Below, piece by piece: positions 45,067 through 56,472 of a stretch of DNA of 64,000 nucleotides. Source of the DNA: Pleurodeles waltl. Lineage: Eukaryota; Chordata; Amphibia; Caudata; Salamandridae. A program made the position numbers and the translations under genes. How positions within the stretch are numbered: the stretch's first letter is position 1; every line of letters begins with the position of its first letter. The stretch is from assembly GCF_031143425.1 (NCBI RefSeq), contig NC_090444.1, positions 57,097,533-57,161,532 on the forward strand. The letters run 5' to 3'. The notes beneath the pieces are model-generated. The model was not told the origin of the DNA, did no database searches, and saw only the letters and a list, made by a program, of their open reading frames with translations.

Positions 45067-45447
45067 TATGGGCAAAAGAAAAACTCTCTGCCTTGCTGGG
45101 GTAAGGTCCTCAAGGGTTGGCCTAGATTGCCTATCAATTATGTCTTATCTGACGTCAGCAGTGGGAGTCCTTAGTGATTAGATCTTGTCTGCTGAGAAAG
45201 AACTTGGCCTGAGTGGTGTTACTCCCTTGCCCGAGATACCCTACCCAGTCACTATGGAACATGAGGGCGTGAGTGGGCTTGGTCAGAAGAACTCCCCTGC
45301 TATCGCAGGTAATAAGGTAGTCACTACAATTGACATTCATTGTAGTCCCAGCATGTCTCCATCTGATCGTATCCAACCATCGAAAAAGAAGAAAAAAAGG
45401 GACCTGGGATCTAAGAAAGACTGTGGGGAGGGGAAGAGATCCAGTTA
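45067..45447 (+). pseudogene. Possible LINE ORF1 fragment
   Basis: A frame beginning MGKRKTLCLAG, followed after stops by a 87-codon frame ending in PSKKKKKRDLGSKKDCGEG, is hydrophilic and very basic at its end, as LINE nucleic-acid-binding ORF1 proteins often are. No zinc knuckle or RRM is visible. The assignment rests mainly on its position upstream of the endonuclease on the same strand. Confidence 0.35.
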
Positions 45448-45906
45448 GGACAAGGCGATATCATTCATTAATAGTTGACCTCATACTTGTGTAGGGGATC
45501 TATCTATTTTGTCAGAGGGTACACTCACCAATGTGCATTTACTGTTAACTTCATTTTTTGGGGTGAGTGGATTCCCTGGTGAAAGATGTGGTTGTCACTT
45601 TAACTAAGAGATTGTCTTTAATTGAGCTTAGTTTAGCAAAGGTTATTCATGTGGGTCTTCACCCAGATCCTGTTTAGCGTGGGAGAGGAGGCAGGTAAAG
45701 GGGTAGTTAGGCAGCAAGTTCTGTGCCCTCCTATATACACTAACACACCTTCCCCCAATAAGGAGAGCACTACCAGGACATCTTGCTGTGCAGGGATGGC
45801 TGGGGATAGTAAAGACTATAGGCAGGACATTGTCAATGAGCCCCATAGATTTGTCTGGCAGGTCAGATCCCTTTTGAGGAAGACCACATTTGCCTCCTGC
45901 ATCTAC

Positions 45907-48568
45907 TGTAGGCGGCTGTCCTGGTTTGTAGTGGGTACCTAAGGTACTTACACCTTATACCAGGTTCAGTTATCCCTTATTAGTGAAATGTAGGCAGTGT
46001 CTAGAAACCAGGCTCTCTAGGGGTAGGTGTAGCTGAGCAGCCAAGGATTATCTAGCAGACATGCAAAGCTCATGCAATACCACTCTAGTCACAAAGTACT
46101 CACACACATGAAAGAAAATACTCAGTGTCAGGTACTTTATTTTAGTGACACAAATGCCACAAATACCATAGAGATTATACTCCCTTAGGAGGTAAATAAT
46201 GCACAAATTATATACACTAGTATGCTGAAATGTGCATAAAAACAGTTAGAAAACAGTGCAATTAGTGAAAATCTCAATAGTTAGAAATGGGCCTGTGGGA
46301 AAACAAACCATATACTAAGAAAGTGGAATGCGAATGTCAGTAGCCGAGTGTAGTGTGTAGAGGGGTGCTGATAGTATTAGAAAACAACAAATGTTAGTAA
46401 TAGAACCCGCACCAGAGCCCAAGAAAGCAGGAGTAAATCACAGTAACCTACCTAGAACACACAGTAACACGAGAAAGAAGATTATGCAAGAACCAGAAGA
46501 GACTGCAAGACACCAACAATGGATTCCTGGACCTGAAGACCTGTGGAAGAAGGGAACCATGTCGAAGAAGTACAGGGGAGTCCAGGGAGAACAGGAGGCC
46601 CTGCTAATCCGGATGAAGGTGCAAAAGAAGAACCACCGGTGAAGAACAACAGTCAGTACTGCACCCCAGCAGATGGATGCTGGTTCCTGGTTGGTGCAGA
46701 TGATGTCCCACCCCGGATGGATGGCTGCAGTCTGGTTTGCATCACTGGATTTCACCAACAAGCCTTGGCACACGCAAAAGCTCGCGGTTAGCAGAAAATG
46801 GCAGTGCCCAGGACCAGGATTCTGCCAACATGCCTTGACACACGCAAAGCTCGCGGTTAGCAGAAAATGGTGCTGCCCAGGACCAGGAGGGACCTGGGAG
46901 ACTCTACCCAGGAGAGGGAGACAGAGGGTCTCCCAGCAACTCAGAGAGCCCACAGAAGACCAGGTAGCGTGCACAGGAGTCCAACAGCACGGGAACAAAG
47001 AAGGTGCAAAAGGATGCCCGTGCAGCAGTGCAACAGAGGGTCCCACGCCACTGGAGAAGCACGCACAAATCTGTGCATCGCAGGTAGGAGTGTTGGGGGC
47101 CGGAGCTGCATGGTGCATGAATAACTTCGTGGAAAGATGTCAGCAAGCCTTGGCAACTGCAAAACACGCATTGCATGGGGGTACTGTCTTGCGTGGGGAG
47201 GAAATCTCCTACCTCCACCAAAGTTGGACAGTTGGACGTCAGGGACTTCTTAATTCCACCACCTGTGATGCAGGATCCATTCACCTCATCAGGAGAGGGG
47301 TACCACACAGCTGCTTGTCAATGCAAAGATGTGCCTGCTGAAGCAGGGGAGTGATTCGTCCCAGGGATATTCCTTTGTTCTTCTGGTGCAGGCTGAAGAC
47401 AGGCTGTCCTCTGAGAATGCACAACTGGAAAACAGTTGCAGTTGCTGGAGGGCTCTGATGTCACCTGCTGGCACTGGCCACTCAGATGCTCCCAGAATTC
47501 CCTGTCAACTTGGAATCCAAGATGGCAAAACCCAGGGTCCCCCTGGGGGAGCTCTGAGCACCACCATTGGGGTGGTGATGTACAGGGTAGTGGTCACTCC
47601 CGTTACCTTTGCCCAGTTTCACTCCTCAGCAGTGTCTGGAGGTCCCTGAGCCGGTGTAGACTGGATTATGCAAGGAGGGTACCAAATGTGCCCTTCAAAG
47701 CATTTGCAGTGGCTTGGGGAGGCTACCCCTCCCAAGCCTGTAGCACCTATTTCCAAAGGGAGAGGGTGTAACACCCCTCTCCCAAAGGAAATCCTTTGTT
47801 CTGCCTTCCTGGTCTTGAGCTGCTCAAGCAACTGGAGGGCAGAAACCTGTCTGAGAGGTGGCAGCAGCTGGGGCTGCCTAGAAAGCCTCAGACGACTGAA
47901 ATGGCAGTAATGGGATCCTCTAAGGAGCCCCCAGAGTACATGGGATCATAGAACCAATGCTGCAAATGTATGATTCCAACATGTTTGATACCAAACATGC
48001 ATATGTTCGGAGTTACCATTATGTAGCTGGACATAGGTAGTGACCTATGTCCAGTACACACATAAAACAGCGTCCCCGAACACACGGAGTCCAGGGAAAT
48101 GGTCTTGGAGGTCGTGGGGGCACCTCTGCTAGTGCAGGGGTGTCCTCACACACAGGTACTCTGCACCCTCCCCTCAGGACTGAAGGGCCTGCTATAGTGA
48201 CCTGGTGCAGTGTAAATGGCAGTGAAAGGGTGCAGGCACCGTTTCACGCAGGTTGCAATGGCAATCCTGCAGAAGCCTTTGCATGAGCTCCCTGTGGGTG
48301 GCAAAAGAAATGCTGCAGCCCATAGGGATCCCCTGGAACCCCAATGTCCTGTTTACCTCGGTATCATATACTAAGGACTTATAAGGGGGCACTAGTATGC
48401 CAATTTTGTATGAAATACTGTGTTACCAGTATGCAGTGACAAAATTTAGGGGGAGAGAGCATAAATACTGAGATCCTGGTTAGCAGGATCCCAGTGAATA
48501 CAGTCAAACACACTGATAACAGGCAGAAAATGGGGGTACCCATGGCAAAAAGCGGGTACTTTCCTACA
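45907..48568 (+). mobile_element. LTR-type insertion, 2662 bp, TSD TCTAC
   Basis: The ends TGTAGG...CCTACA are perfect 6-bp inverted termini with TG...CA. TCTAC flanks both sides (45902-45906 and 48569-48573). It has no gag or pol. Its organisation resembles the 36657-42477 element: both have an 'agagagcat...ctggttagcagg' block about 150 bp before the 3' end. The termini and most of the sequence differ, so it is a separate subfamily. The strand is assigned by this resemblance. Long frames on both strands (222-226 codons) are GC-driven and show no motif. Confidence 0.88.
46762..46895 (+). repeat. 70-bp direct repeat inside the LTR-type insertion
   Basis: The block 'gcacacgcaaaagctcgcgg' followed by 'ttagcagaaaatgg' and 'tgcccaggaccagga' occurs twice, at about 46762 and 46832, with few differences. 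Confidence 0.8.
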
Positions 48569-49095
48569 TCTACTCCCAAAGTTGCAATTCTGTCAGGGGT
48601 TCCACTCCTTAATGCGGCTGCCAGGGAATCTGTGTTAAGTTTGCAACACAAAGTAATTCAGTGGTGTAATGCACAAATTAGATTTGGAGGTCACTTGGCT
48701 CGGCATATCATAATGGTTTGAAGATGTGATTGGGTGGGCCCTAAGGAAAACACTAGGGAGGGGTACTGCATCATTGTTAACTTTAATCAACCTCACTGGA
48801 CTAGGCAGTTTCTTACTTAGACTATGCAAATTGGCTCTCTAACATCTGGCATTGAGGTGTTCCCCCTGGCTTTCTGCTATCCCCCTAAGGCTCCGGGGAG
48901 GGCCAATGGGTTCACCGCTAACCGTCAAGGTACCTGTAGGAGTAGGGGAGAGCTCACAACTCTGCACAATAGATTCAATCTGCTTAGTTCCCTGGATTGT
49001 AATGATTGACTCACCCAGTTTCTGCAATGGTGGGTTTAGCAGAGGGTGGGGTTTCTAGTATTTTGCCCCCTCCAACTCCCTTGACAGCTCCCCAG

Positions 49096-50707
49096 CTTAG
49101 CATTATGAGCTGGAATGTGGCAGGTTAGTCGATAAGATCTTGAATGTCAGGTGGGTGAGCACTTGAAAAGACTGTCACATTGTGGGTCTGCAAGAGATGT
49201 GGGATACTGGCTAGTCCCTGTATTTGGGTGGGTTTTCTTCCTTTTTCCTGCCAGCAATCCCATCAGTTAGAGGGTATAGACAGGAGTGGTCTTACTAATT
49301 TGGTCTCTTTAGACCTCTCATGTAAAGTGGCCCAGGACCATACTGGTTTGCATTTGCTTTTGACAGTCACGTTGGAGTTTTCCTCTTGACCAAGTCTCTT
49401 AATTATTCATTCCTATGATTCATATTCCCAGGACACCCAATATGAACATTTTGTGGGTGCTTGATTTGTTCTTGTCTGACTGAAAATTATGACTAATGTC
49501 CTGAATGATGGAGTGCGTGATGGTATCCCACATTCCTGGTCGAGGTCTATTTAATTGTGCCAATCTTTCAGAAAAGGAAAAAGAAGTGATATGTGTTCCT
49601 ATTGCTATCACCCCATTTCTCTTATAGGCTTGACTGTTAAGATTCTGAGCGGGGTCACTCTTTCCAGGCTGACTGATTGGTTGAAGGAGGATAACATCTT
49701 GAGTGGTCTGCAACATGGCTTTAGAACTGGTAGAATTTGCAGTTGATCATTCATAGAGGGGCCAAGATTACCACGGTTAAGGCTTTTCCATATCTGGAGT
49801 GTTATTTGATCACAATGGTTCCTCTGTGCCCCTTTTGAAAGCTAAAAGGAACGTAATGGCTGGGCTGTAGCCTCTGTGTGTAATTTTGCTAGTTGATTAG
49901 GGTCTAAACCCATTAAGGCCCTAATTCAAATGTATCAATCTAAATGTATTTTTTTGGCCTTGCATGGGTGTGACATCTGGGGGTTCAAAGAAGCCCCAGA
50001 CCACCAATTCATTGAAAATTTGCTTTTGAGGTGGCTTTTGGCCCTACTTCAAATAATATCTTCCTTTATGGTCCATGAAGAGTTAGGGGTGGGCTATATC
50101 CCTGATTTATTGTCTATTCAGCCTTTGTTAAGGTGTATCTCAGAATGGCTAAACCCTGAGTAAGTGCTCAATATGTCTATTTTGAGGGACGGTATGTCAC
50201 TGGAAACATTCAAATCGATTCCATGGCTGAATTACATTAGTCTTTCTTGTTTGAATCTTGGTCGGACAGAATTATATGACCACCCTGACAATATCAGTAA
50301 AGGTGATCTATTGTGGGTCAAAAACACTTGTGTGCTAGAATTCAGGCCAGTAGAGAATGTGGGGAAGTAGTCAAGCCCTCAGTCTGTGTCCATGTCACTA
50401 TTTCACCCTTTGGAAATATTGAGCCCTATATTACTTTAGTCACTAACCCTAACACAGTTTTATTCTGACCTGCTTTAGTTTGAATCAACTTCATTGGTTC
50501 TTAGCAGATCCTATTGGTTGGCACAATGTTGATAGTTCAGCTTCTTATAGATGTGATAATTGCTTGGTCCAGGCCACTTTGCATTTTGTCTTGTTGTGTG
50601 ACTTCTTCAGTGTTTCATGTAGGCAGTTTATTGTTCCACTCTTGAAAAAATTGCAGTTTATGCAGGCTAGACCTGCTCTTATTTATTTTTTTACAAATGT
50701 TGCATAA
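49096..50707 (+). pseudogene. LINE ORF2 remnant: endonuclease, reverse transcriptase, CCHC tail
   Basis: In changing frames the order is LSIMSWNVAG (endonuclease start), IVGLQEMWDTG near 49178 (the conserved LQE-W block), and a GLTNLVSLDLSCK block. A reverse-transcriptase stretch PISLIGLTVKILSGVTLSRL...LQHGFRTGR (about 49609-49740) matches the 'RPISL...K' and 'Q.GFR' motifs. After the RT, ALHGCDIWGFKEAP and LRWLLALLQ resemble the post-RT 'lyGcEiWg' region. A C-x2-C-x6-H-x4-C cluster (RCDNCLVQATLHFVLLC) near 50545-50595 closes the protein. The YxDD catalytic box is not readable. It copied LINE RNA at the target nick; this copy is dead. Confidence 0.7.
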
Positions 50708-50710
50708 TGA

Positions 50711-52246
50711 TTTTGTCTACTTTAGTGTTGCACAGTTTTGAATAAGTACTCTTAGGATCAAGAAAAGAAGATCATGATTATGAATTATAATTTATATAGT
50801 ATTGCCTATTGTATAACTCTCTATATCGTGTTTTGTTGTTCTGTTTTTATTTATAGTGTTTTTAAAACTGTTTTTGAACCTATTAAGTGATATGAATCTG
50901 GTCCCATTATGTTTTGTATGTTTTTTTATATCACTTCCGTATTTAGATTGGGAGCACATAAAGATATAATATTTACACTTTATTGTTTATAATTTAAAAT
51001 ACTCTTAAATGGTCAAGACAGATTTTAAGTTACAATTCTTAAAATGGAACTTTAGAAAATCAGAATTTTCCTGTCCCAACTATATGTGCCTTCTGCCACT
51101 GTCCTGGTCACATGAAATCCTTCCAATGTCAAGGGCCACACGACCATAAATGGCTGGGGAGTGGTTGTACCCAGCCCAACGTATGCATCCAAAAAGCTTG
51201 CCTCCTGCATACACCAAGGAACCTGACACGAGGCCTGCCCTGCCTTTTGTCACCCCAGACAGTTTGGACCCTTCTCATGGGAAGAACTTTCGAGAACCAG
51301 ATGGGCAAGGGGCTAGAACAAGGAGTCTCCTCAAATAAAGGCTGGCACTAGGTTTACATTTTCAAGTCTAGAACCACTCATCAGAACACAGCTGGACCTT
51401 TGAAAGTTATAGAGGAAGGACTGACCTGCTGCCAGAGGACTGCCTTGCTGCTTGAAGGACTGCCTTGCTGCCACAGAAGGACAATTGGACCTGCATGCCT
51501 TCCTCCCAGCCTAACAAGAGTGACTACAAGGGTCAGTTGTATGACCTCCTGTGTGAGCTACCGGGATACCACAAGCTTAAAGGGCTTCCTGCAACTGCCC
51601 AGCTAACCTGCTGCAACTGGGCCTGCCTGGACTTGCCTGACGTCTGCCCCTGGCCTCTGCTGGAGTGCAACCTGATCCCTAATAGGTACTCACAGGTTCT
51701 GAAACCTTGTCTGGCATCAGAGTATAGTCCTCCTGAAGTTAATCCAATGGTGTGACCATAGATTTACAGTTGAGATAGCCAGCTCAGTTTGAAAAATGCT
51801 CAAGCATGTCAGGGCTTCACAGAGTGGAAAAATCTGACATGTTTCATAAGTTTGAGATATCCTCCTTTGGTCCACTCTGGTGTTCTGTACTGCTAATGTC
51901 CCTTGTATTTTGGTATTGTATTTTTATTGGCAACAAAATAATTTGATCAGTCGCTATTGGCTGAAAATTCAGGGATGGGGTTAGGCTAAATGGATTGGTA
52001 TGGTTTGTTGGTTTGAATTTTTCGCATATGTCATTTCAGTCCCAAGTTTTATCAGAGGAGACTGGGTAAGTGGCTATATGGTAGTAGCCCTTGGTTTATC
52101 TCCTGGTCCTGTATATATATCCACTAGTGGTGGTGTAACCCATTGTTTTTTGAGTTAGGGAAAATTGATTTAAGGCAGGGCTCGGTCCAGATTTTGGGAG
52201 ATAGAAATTGGTATCTCCTTCACCATGGTGCCTGTAGCTTGCTGCG
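50711..52246. other. No supported gene; GC-richer block at 51100-51760
   Basis: 50711-51060 is AT-rich. 51100-51760 is GC-richer and contains repeated words such as 'ggactgccttgctgc' (twice near 51436-51475), so it is probably part of a dispersed repeat. The open frames in it lack any recognised motif. Confidence 0.5.
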
Positions 52247-52621
52247 ATGTTAAACCTGAAGCTACCATTTTCAGACATGAAAAATGTAGGACTGGAAGTG
52301 ACTGTGTTTCTTGAAGTACCCAACTGTGTTGCCTCTGATGTTACTCCTGGCTTAGTTCCCAAAGGAAGATATAAATTCTCTGGGTTCAGGGTGAGGTTGT
52401 CTTTCCTGAGTGTCAGCAAAGGAACTGATGGAGCTGATGGAACAACTTCAGAAGCAGCAATTAGATTAATTAAAGAAGAATTATCTTTCTATTTAGGAGG
52501 ATTGAAAAAAATAAATATTGAAGAACTGCCCCCACCTTGTTTTTGTGTTCACGCCATAAGGGCTGGAATTCCATGCTGGATGTATTTGCAAGGGGTGTTT
52601 GAACAACCTATTGAGGTGTAA
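52247..52621 (+). CDS. Unrecognised 124-codon open frame
   Basis: The frame opens MLNLKLPFSDMKNVGLEVTVFL and ends in GVFEQPIEV*. The composition is balanced, with charged, hydrophobic and Gly/Pro residues evenly spread. That is unlike the composition-driven frames around it, although the local DNA is AT-rich. I recognise no domain. There is no ATG context or splice signal that clearly supports expression, and no homologue elsewhere in the window. It could be an old exon, a fragment of an unidentified transposon protein, or chance. Confidence 0.25.
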   Translation: MLNLKLPFSDMKNVGLEVTVFLEVPNCVASDVTPGLVPKGRYKFSGFRVRLSFLSVSKGTDGADGTTSEAAIRLIKEELSFYLGGLKKINIEELPPPCFCVHAIRAGIPCWMYLQGVFEQPIEV

Positions 52622-52883
52622 ATTTTGGAACAGAGAAATATTGGATCTAAAATATCAAGATAATATAAATATTGTGATGCAAAAATATCACTTTTTGAGG
52701 TAAGTAATATTGTTTTAAATATTACCAGTGCTTTTAAGATCATTTTCAATAATATAGTGGTTAAAATATAGTTTTTAAATTATTTCAATGTGTTCTAGTT
52801 GATATATTTATTTTATGTGTTATCACTTCTTATATAATGTTATTATAATTTTTTTAAGTGTAGCATCGAATTTAAATGATTTA

Positions 52884-53050
52884 GGGCCTGATTTAGAACT
52901 CGGCGGATGAGCTGCTCTGTAACGGTGATAGTTATCCTGTCTGTCAAAATATTAATCCCATAGGATGTAATGGATTTTATATTTTGATGGAAGGGATATC
53001 CGTCACTGTTGTGTCGGAGTAACTCATCCACCAAGATCTACATCAGGCCC
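52884..53050. mobile_element. Palindromic MITE, 167 bp, TSD TTA
   Basis: The left end GGGCCTGATTTAGAACTCGG and the reversed right end GGGCCTGATGTAGATCTTGG continue as an imperfect inverted repeat almost to the centre. The left arm has 'cggatgagctgctct' and 'acggtgatagttatcc', mirrored on the right by 'gagtaactcatccacc' and 'ggatatccgtcactgt'. TTA flanks both sides (52881-52883 and 53051-53053). The size, hairpin form and TSD are typical of a Harbinger-type MITE. Confidence 0.88.
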
Positions 53051-53059
53051 TTAGACATA

Positions 53060-53900
53060 ATATTTAAACTTTAATAGTCATTTATAGTGTTGTAGGTGAA
53101 TTGTTGGGCTTATAGAGGGATGGGATGGAAAGTTAATTAGTTAATAATTAATTATGAATGATTTGAAACACTTTATTTAATTATATTATTGATATTAATA
53201 ATGTTAGTTATTTAATACCAATTTATTGTCTTATGTTGTTTTTGTGAGCTCTAAGGTTTGTAGGGGAATAGGTTGGAACGTTATTCAATTAATGATGAAT
53301 TAGCAATTCATTATTATTTAATTATTTATTTTATTTGTAACTATTTAAATCATGGAATACATGTTTATTTCACTTATATTTTAGTTGCAGGCTTCGAGGT
53401 TTGTACTGGGTTTAGGGTGGGAAGTTAATTAAGTAAAAAATAATTAACAATTTATTATTACATGTTAATTAACTATTTATTTGATTTCTCATTATATAAA
53501 ATATGGAATACTGATTTATTTTACTTATATTTTAGTTGCGTAATACTGGAGTTTTAGCAGCATAGGATAGGAAGATAATAAAGTAATAACCAAGTATTAA
53601 TATGATTTGTAAATTATTCATTTAATTGATGTTAAGTATGTAAACTGTGGAATACATATTTATTTTATTTATATTTTATTTGTGGACTGCTGGGTTTGGA
53701 GGGCTTCGAGTGTGGGAAGTTAATTAAGTAATAATTAATTAACAATTATTGAATGCAATTTAATTATTTCATTGTTTTTCAATATGTAAATTATGGAATA
53801 GTTATTTTTTTAGTTATATTGTAGGTGTGGACTGCTAAGTTTGTAGGGGTATAGGGTTCAAGGTTAATAAATGAATAAATGAATACCAAGTATTTATAGT
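53060..53900 (+). repeat. AT-rich tandem array with unit of about 147 bp
   Basis: The anchor ATGGAATAC/ATGGAATAG is found at 53352, 53503, 53647 (GTGG) and 53793, spaced 151, 144 and 146 bp. It is followed in each unit by 'tttatt..acttatattttagttg', '(gg)gtttgtagggg' and 'gggaagttaattaagtaataattaatt'. Two degenerate units precede it. From 53901 to 54763 the sequence is AT-rich without further recognised features. Confidence 0.8.
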
Positions 53901-55051
53901 GATAATTATTGAATAGTAATTATATAAACTGATTAATTGTTTTTCATTTAATAATTCATATACCTATAGTTCAAATTAATTAATAACTTTTATATTAAGA
54001 GTGTAATGTTTCTCTACATTGATGTAATGCATATATGTAATGTGTTTGAAGTGAAGTGAAGTACGTTTCCCTTGATATTTTTTAACAAATGTTAATTCCC
54101 CACTACTCGCAATTCCCTGCTGCTCGAAGCACACATGCACCCTCCTATGAGTTGCATCATACCAAATTTCCTATGCTTTCAATCAGAAAGAACCCTGTTT
54201 TAAAAATTAGCCCCAAATTGAAATATGATAATCCTCCATCCCCTCGCAGAGATGAGTGTTACAAACACGAGCATGTCTAACATAAGCATGTATAAAATAA
54301 GAATATTAAAGTATACTCATGAGAACTGATTGTCCTGTGCGATGCCGCTGACTTAAGACAAGCTGTTTTGAGGTTTCTTTTCTTTTCTGGTAAGATTATA
54401 TTGTTTAGTAGTATATGATTACTTTTGGAATGCTTTTTGTGTTTGTTTTGGTTATAAATTTGTGGAGATTTGTTTGATGACTTTTCTCTTGGGACTCATG
54501 GCTATTGGTGTTCTTTGTTTTTCCCTAATGTGCTTGTAGTATCTTTTTTTTCTTTTTTTCTATTTCCTTTTTGTTTCTCTTCTCTTGCCTTTACTGTTTA
54601 TCCCTATGTTACGTTCACTTATTTACCTGGTATTTATACATATCCGTATTGGTTGACAGGGTATTGAAACGCAATCCTATGTTGTATAATCTCCATGATT
54701 ATATATTTAGCTGTAGCTTTTGTGTGACATGCAAATTAATGATGGACAGATGTGTGAAATTTAGGACCTCATTACGGGTTTGGTGGTTCCTGGAAAGCCA
54801 TAGAGGTGGTGGCGGTCTGACCGGCATCAGCTTGGCGAAAGGAGGGCCATATGATGAGTCATGCGGGACTATGGAGCAAAGACTGCCATGGTCCTGCCAG
54901 CACCCCCAGGTGCAATAGACCGCCACAGTTGCGAGGCAGCACAAACAGGCTGGGGGAGTCTGTGCTTCTGCCGGACATATTACAAGGTTGCACACCACCA
55001 ATGTGACCATAGTGGTCCAACCATCATGTCTTAACAGGCAGAAACAAACAG

Positions 55052-55057
55052 TATAAA
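55052..55057 (+). promoter_or_regulatory. TATA box near the left end of the large Harbinger
   Basis: TATAAA lies 290 bp inside the left end, a position close to that of the transposase TATA boxes in the two 3.7-kb elements (about 315 bp in copy 2). Confidence 0.5.
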
Positions 55058-55101
55058 GGGAGACACCTACCTGCAGGAAGCCTTACACGTCTGGAGCCAC
55101 C

Positions 55102-55182
55102 ATGAAGCCTATCACACATGTCCTACCACTGCTGCTGATCATCAAAGGAGACCAAAACCCACACTGCTGTGGACGCAACTGA
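55102..55182 (+). pseudogene. Possible first exon: 26-codon frame with strong start context
   Basis: GAGCCACCATGA is close to an ideal vertebrate start context and lies 45 bp after the TATA box. The frame MKPITHVLPLLLIIKG... stops after 26 codons. It may be the 5' coding exon of the plus-strand transposase, whose catalytic part lies 6 kb downstream, or a short leader frame. No donor site was proven. Confidence 0.3.
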
Positions 55183-56472
55183 CCATCAGTACACTCGCCT
55201 ACCTGTGTCTTGCAGGTCAACAATACATTATTGTGCCATCAGCCACATCATATGGGCAACAAGTTTACCTCTAATTGTATCCTTTGTCAGAATTGCACAC
55301 AAATAAGGACAAATTTACAGTCACAATATACCCACTTTGGACAGGTCACTCCCACTGCACTGCAACACCACACAAAACACATGTCTGACCAGCTCATGCA
55401 GAGGGATAGTGAAGTGTACACACATTGTCTCACACAACAGTAACAACACAGCAACATCACATCTACAAATACAACAGAGACACTCACATTGGACACATGC
55501 CATGGACTGTCACTACATTCAGCTCACATATGTATGGATGTGGCATGGAACACAAACACCGCTACCATTAAACAGCCCTGCAATGGACACGCACATCACC
55601 CCTAATGCAACACAATAGAAGGACAATGGGATGCCCAATACACAGAGAAACAGATATACAAAAATCACTATGGAAACACTACCTGCACAATATGGATGGG
55701 TTCATCAGGAGCACTCAGGGAAGGAGGCTGCATTGGGACACATATCACTTTGCATGTGCCTCTAAACAACATTTGCACAGGAACTGGCCCTACATGTATC
55801 TCAGGGACAAACAATACTAGCCCCAAATGACATGTCAATCTGCTATATGTAGAAGTGCAAGTCAACAAAGCAAATACAGCTCCAACTGTATGGGGGACAC
55901 ACCTACATTAAGTAGCTGCAAGGCACACAGCAATATGGCAACATGCACAGTGAAATGCAAACAAAGGTCACACAATTTAACACACTCCATGTGTGCACGA
56001 AGAAATGCCAAGCTGACACACATTAGATGAATCCATAACCCATATCAGGGAGACAAGTCTAACACTATACATGCTCACATTGGTTGAAGTACTTACTATA
56101 TGAAAAAGTACACAATGTTATGGCACCCATTGCATTTACACACACATATCCTTACAGTCAACATATGCACTTGTCTTGGAGGACACCAGCACTGCCCACA
56201 AAGTCAGATACCACAAACGACAGCAAATGGAACAGCAAGCAGGCTGAAACACACACAACTATAAGCAGACAACACTTGTTACGGAGGAGCAACATAAAGG
56301 TAGAAAAGAAATTGCAGAACAAACGTGTCCCCCAAAAAATAACAACTTGGGTTTATTCAGAACCAAACTTACAAAGTTCAAGACCATTGACCAGTCCATT
56401 TGTAAATGTCCAAGCACATTACTGTGCAGTCATTGACTCCTATCTGCCAGGGAACCTCCAGAGGAAGGGGCA

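Larger units (their letters stand above)
44880..50710 (+). mobile_element. LINE retrotransposon remnant, interrupted by an LTR-type insertion
   Basis: An ORF1-like region (about 45067-45447) precedes the insertion point at 45906/48569. After the inserted element come an endonuclease start (about 49096), RT motifs (about 49600-49746), a post-RT region and a cysteine-rich tail to 50707. Frames are broken throughout. The 5' limit is uncertain. Poly(A) or a diagnostic 3' tail was not seen. Confidence 0.65.

Noticed and set aside
46438..47341. 222- and 226-codon frames on opposite strands
   Set aside because: They lie wholly within the 45907-48568 LTR-type insertion, overlap each other, show no motif, and partly follow a 70-bp direct repeat.
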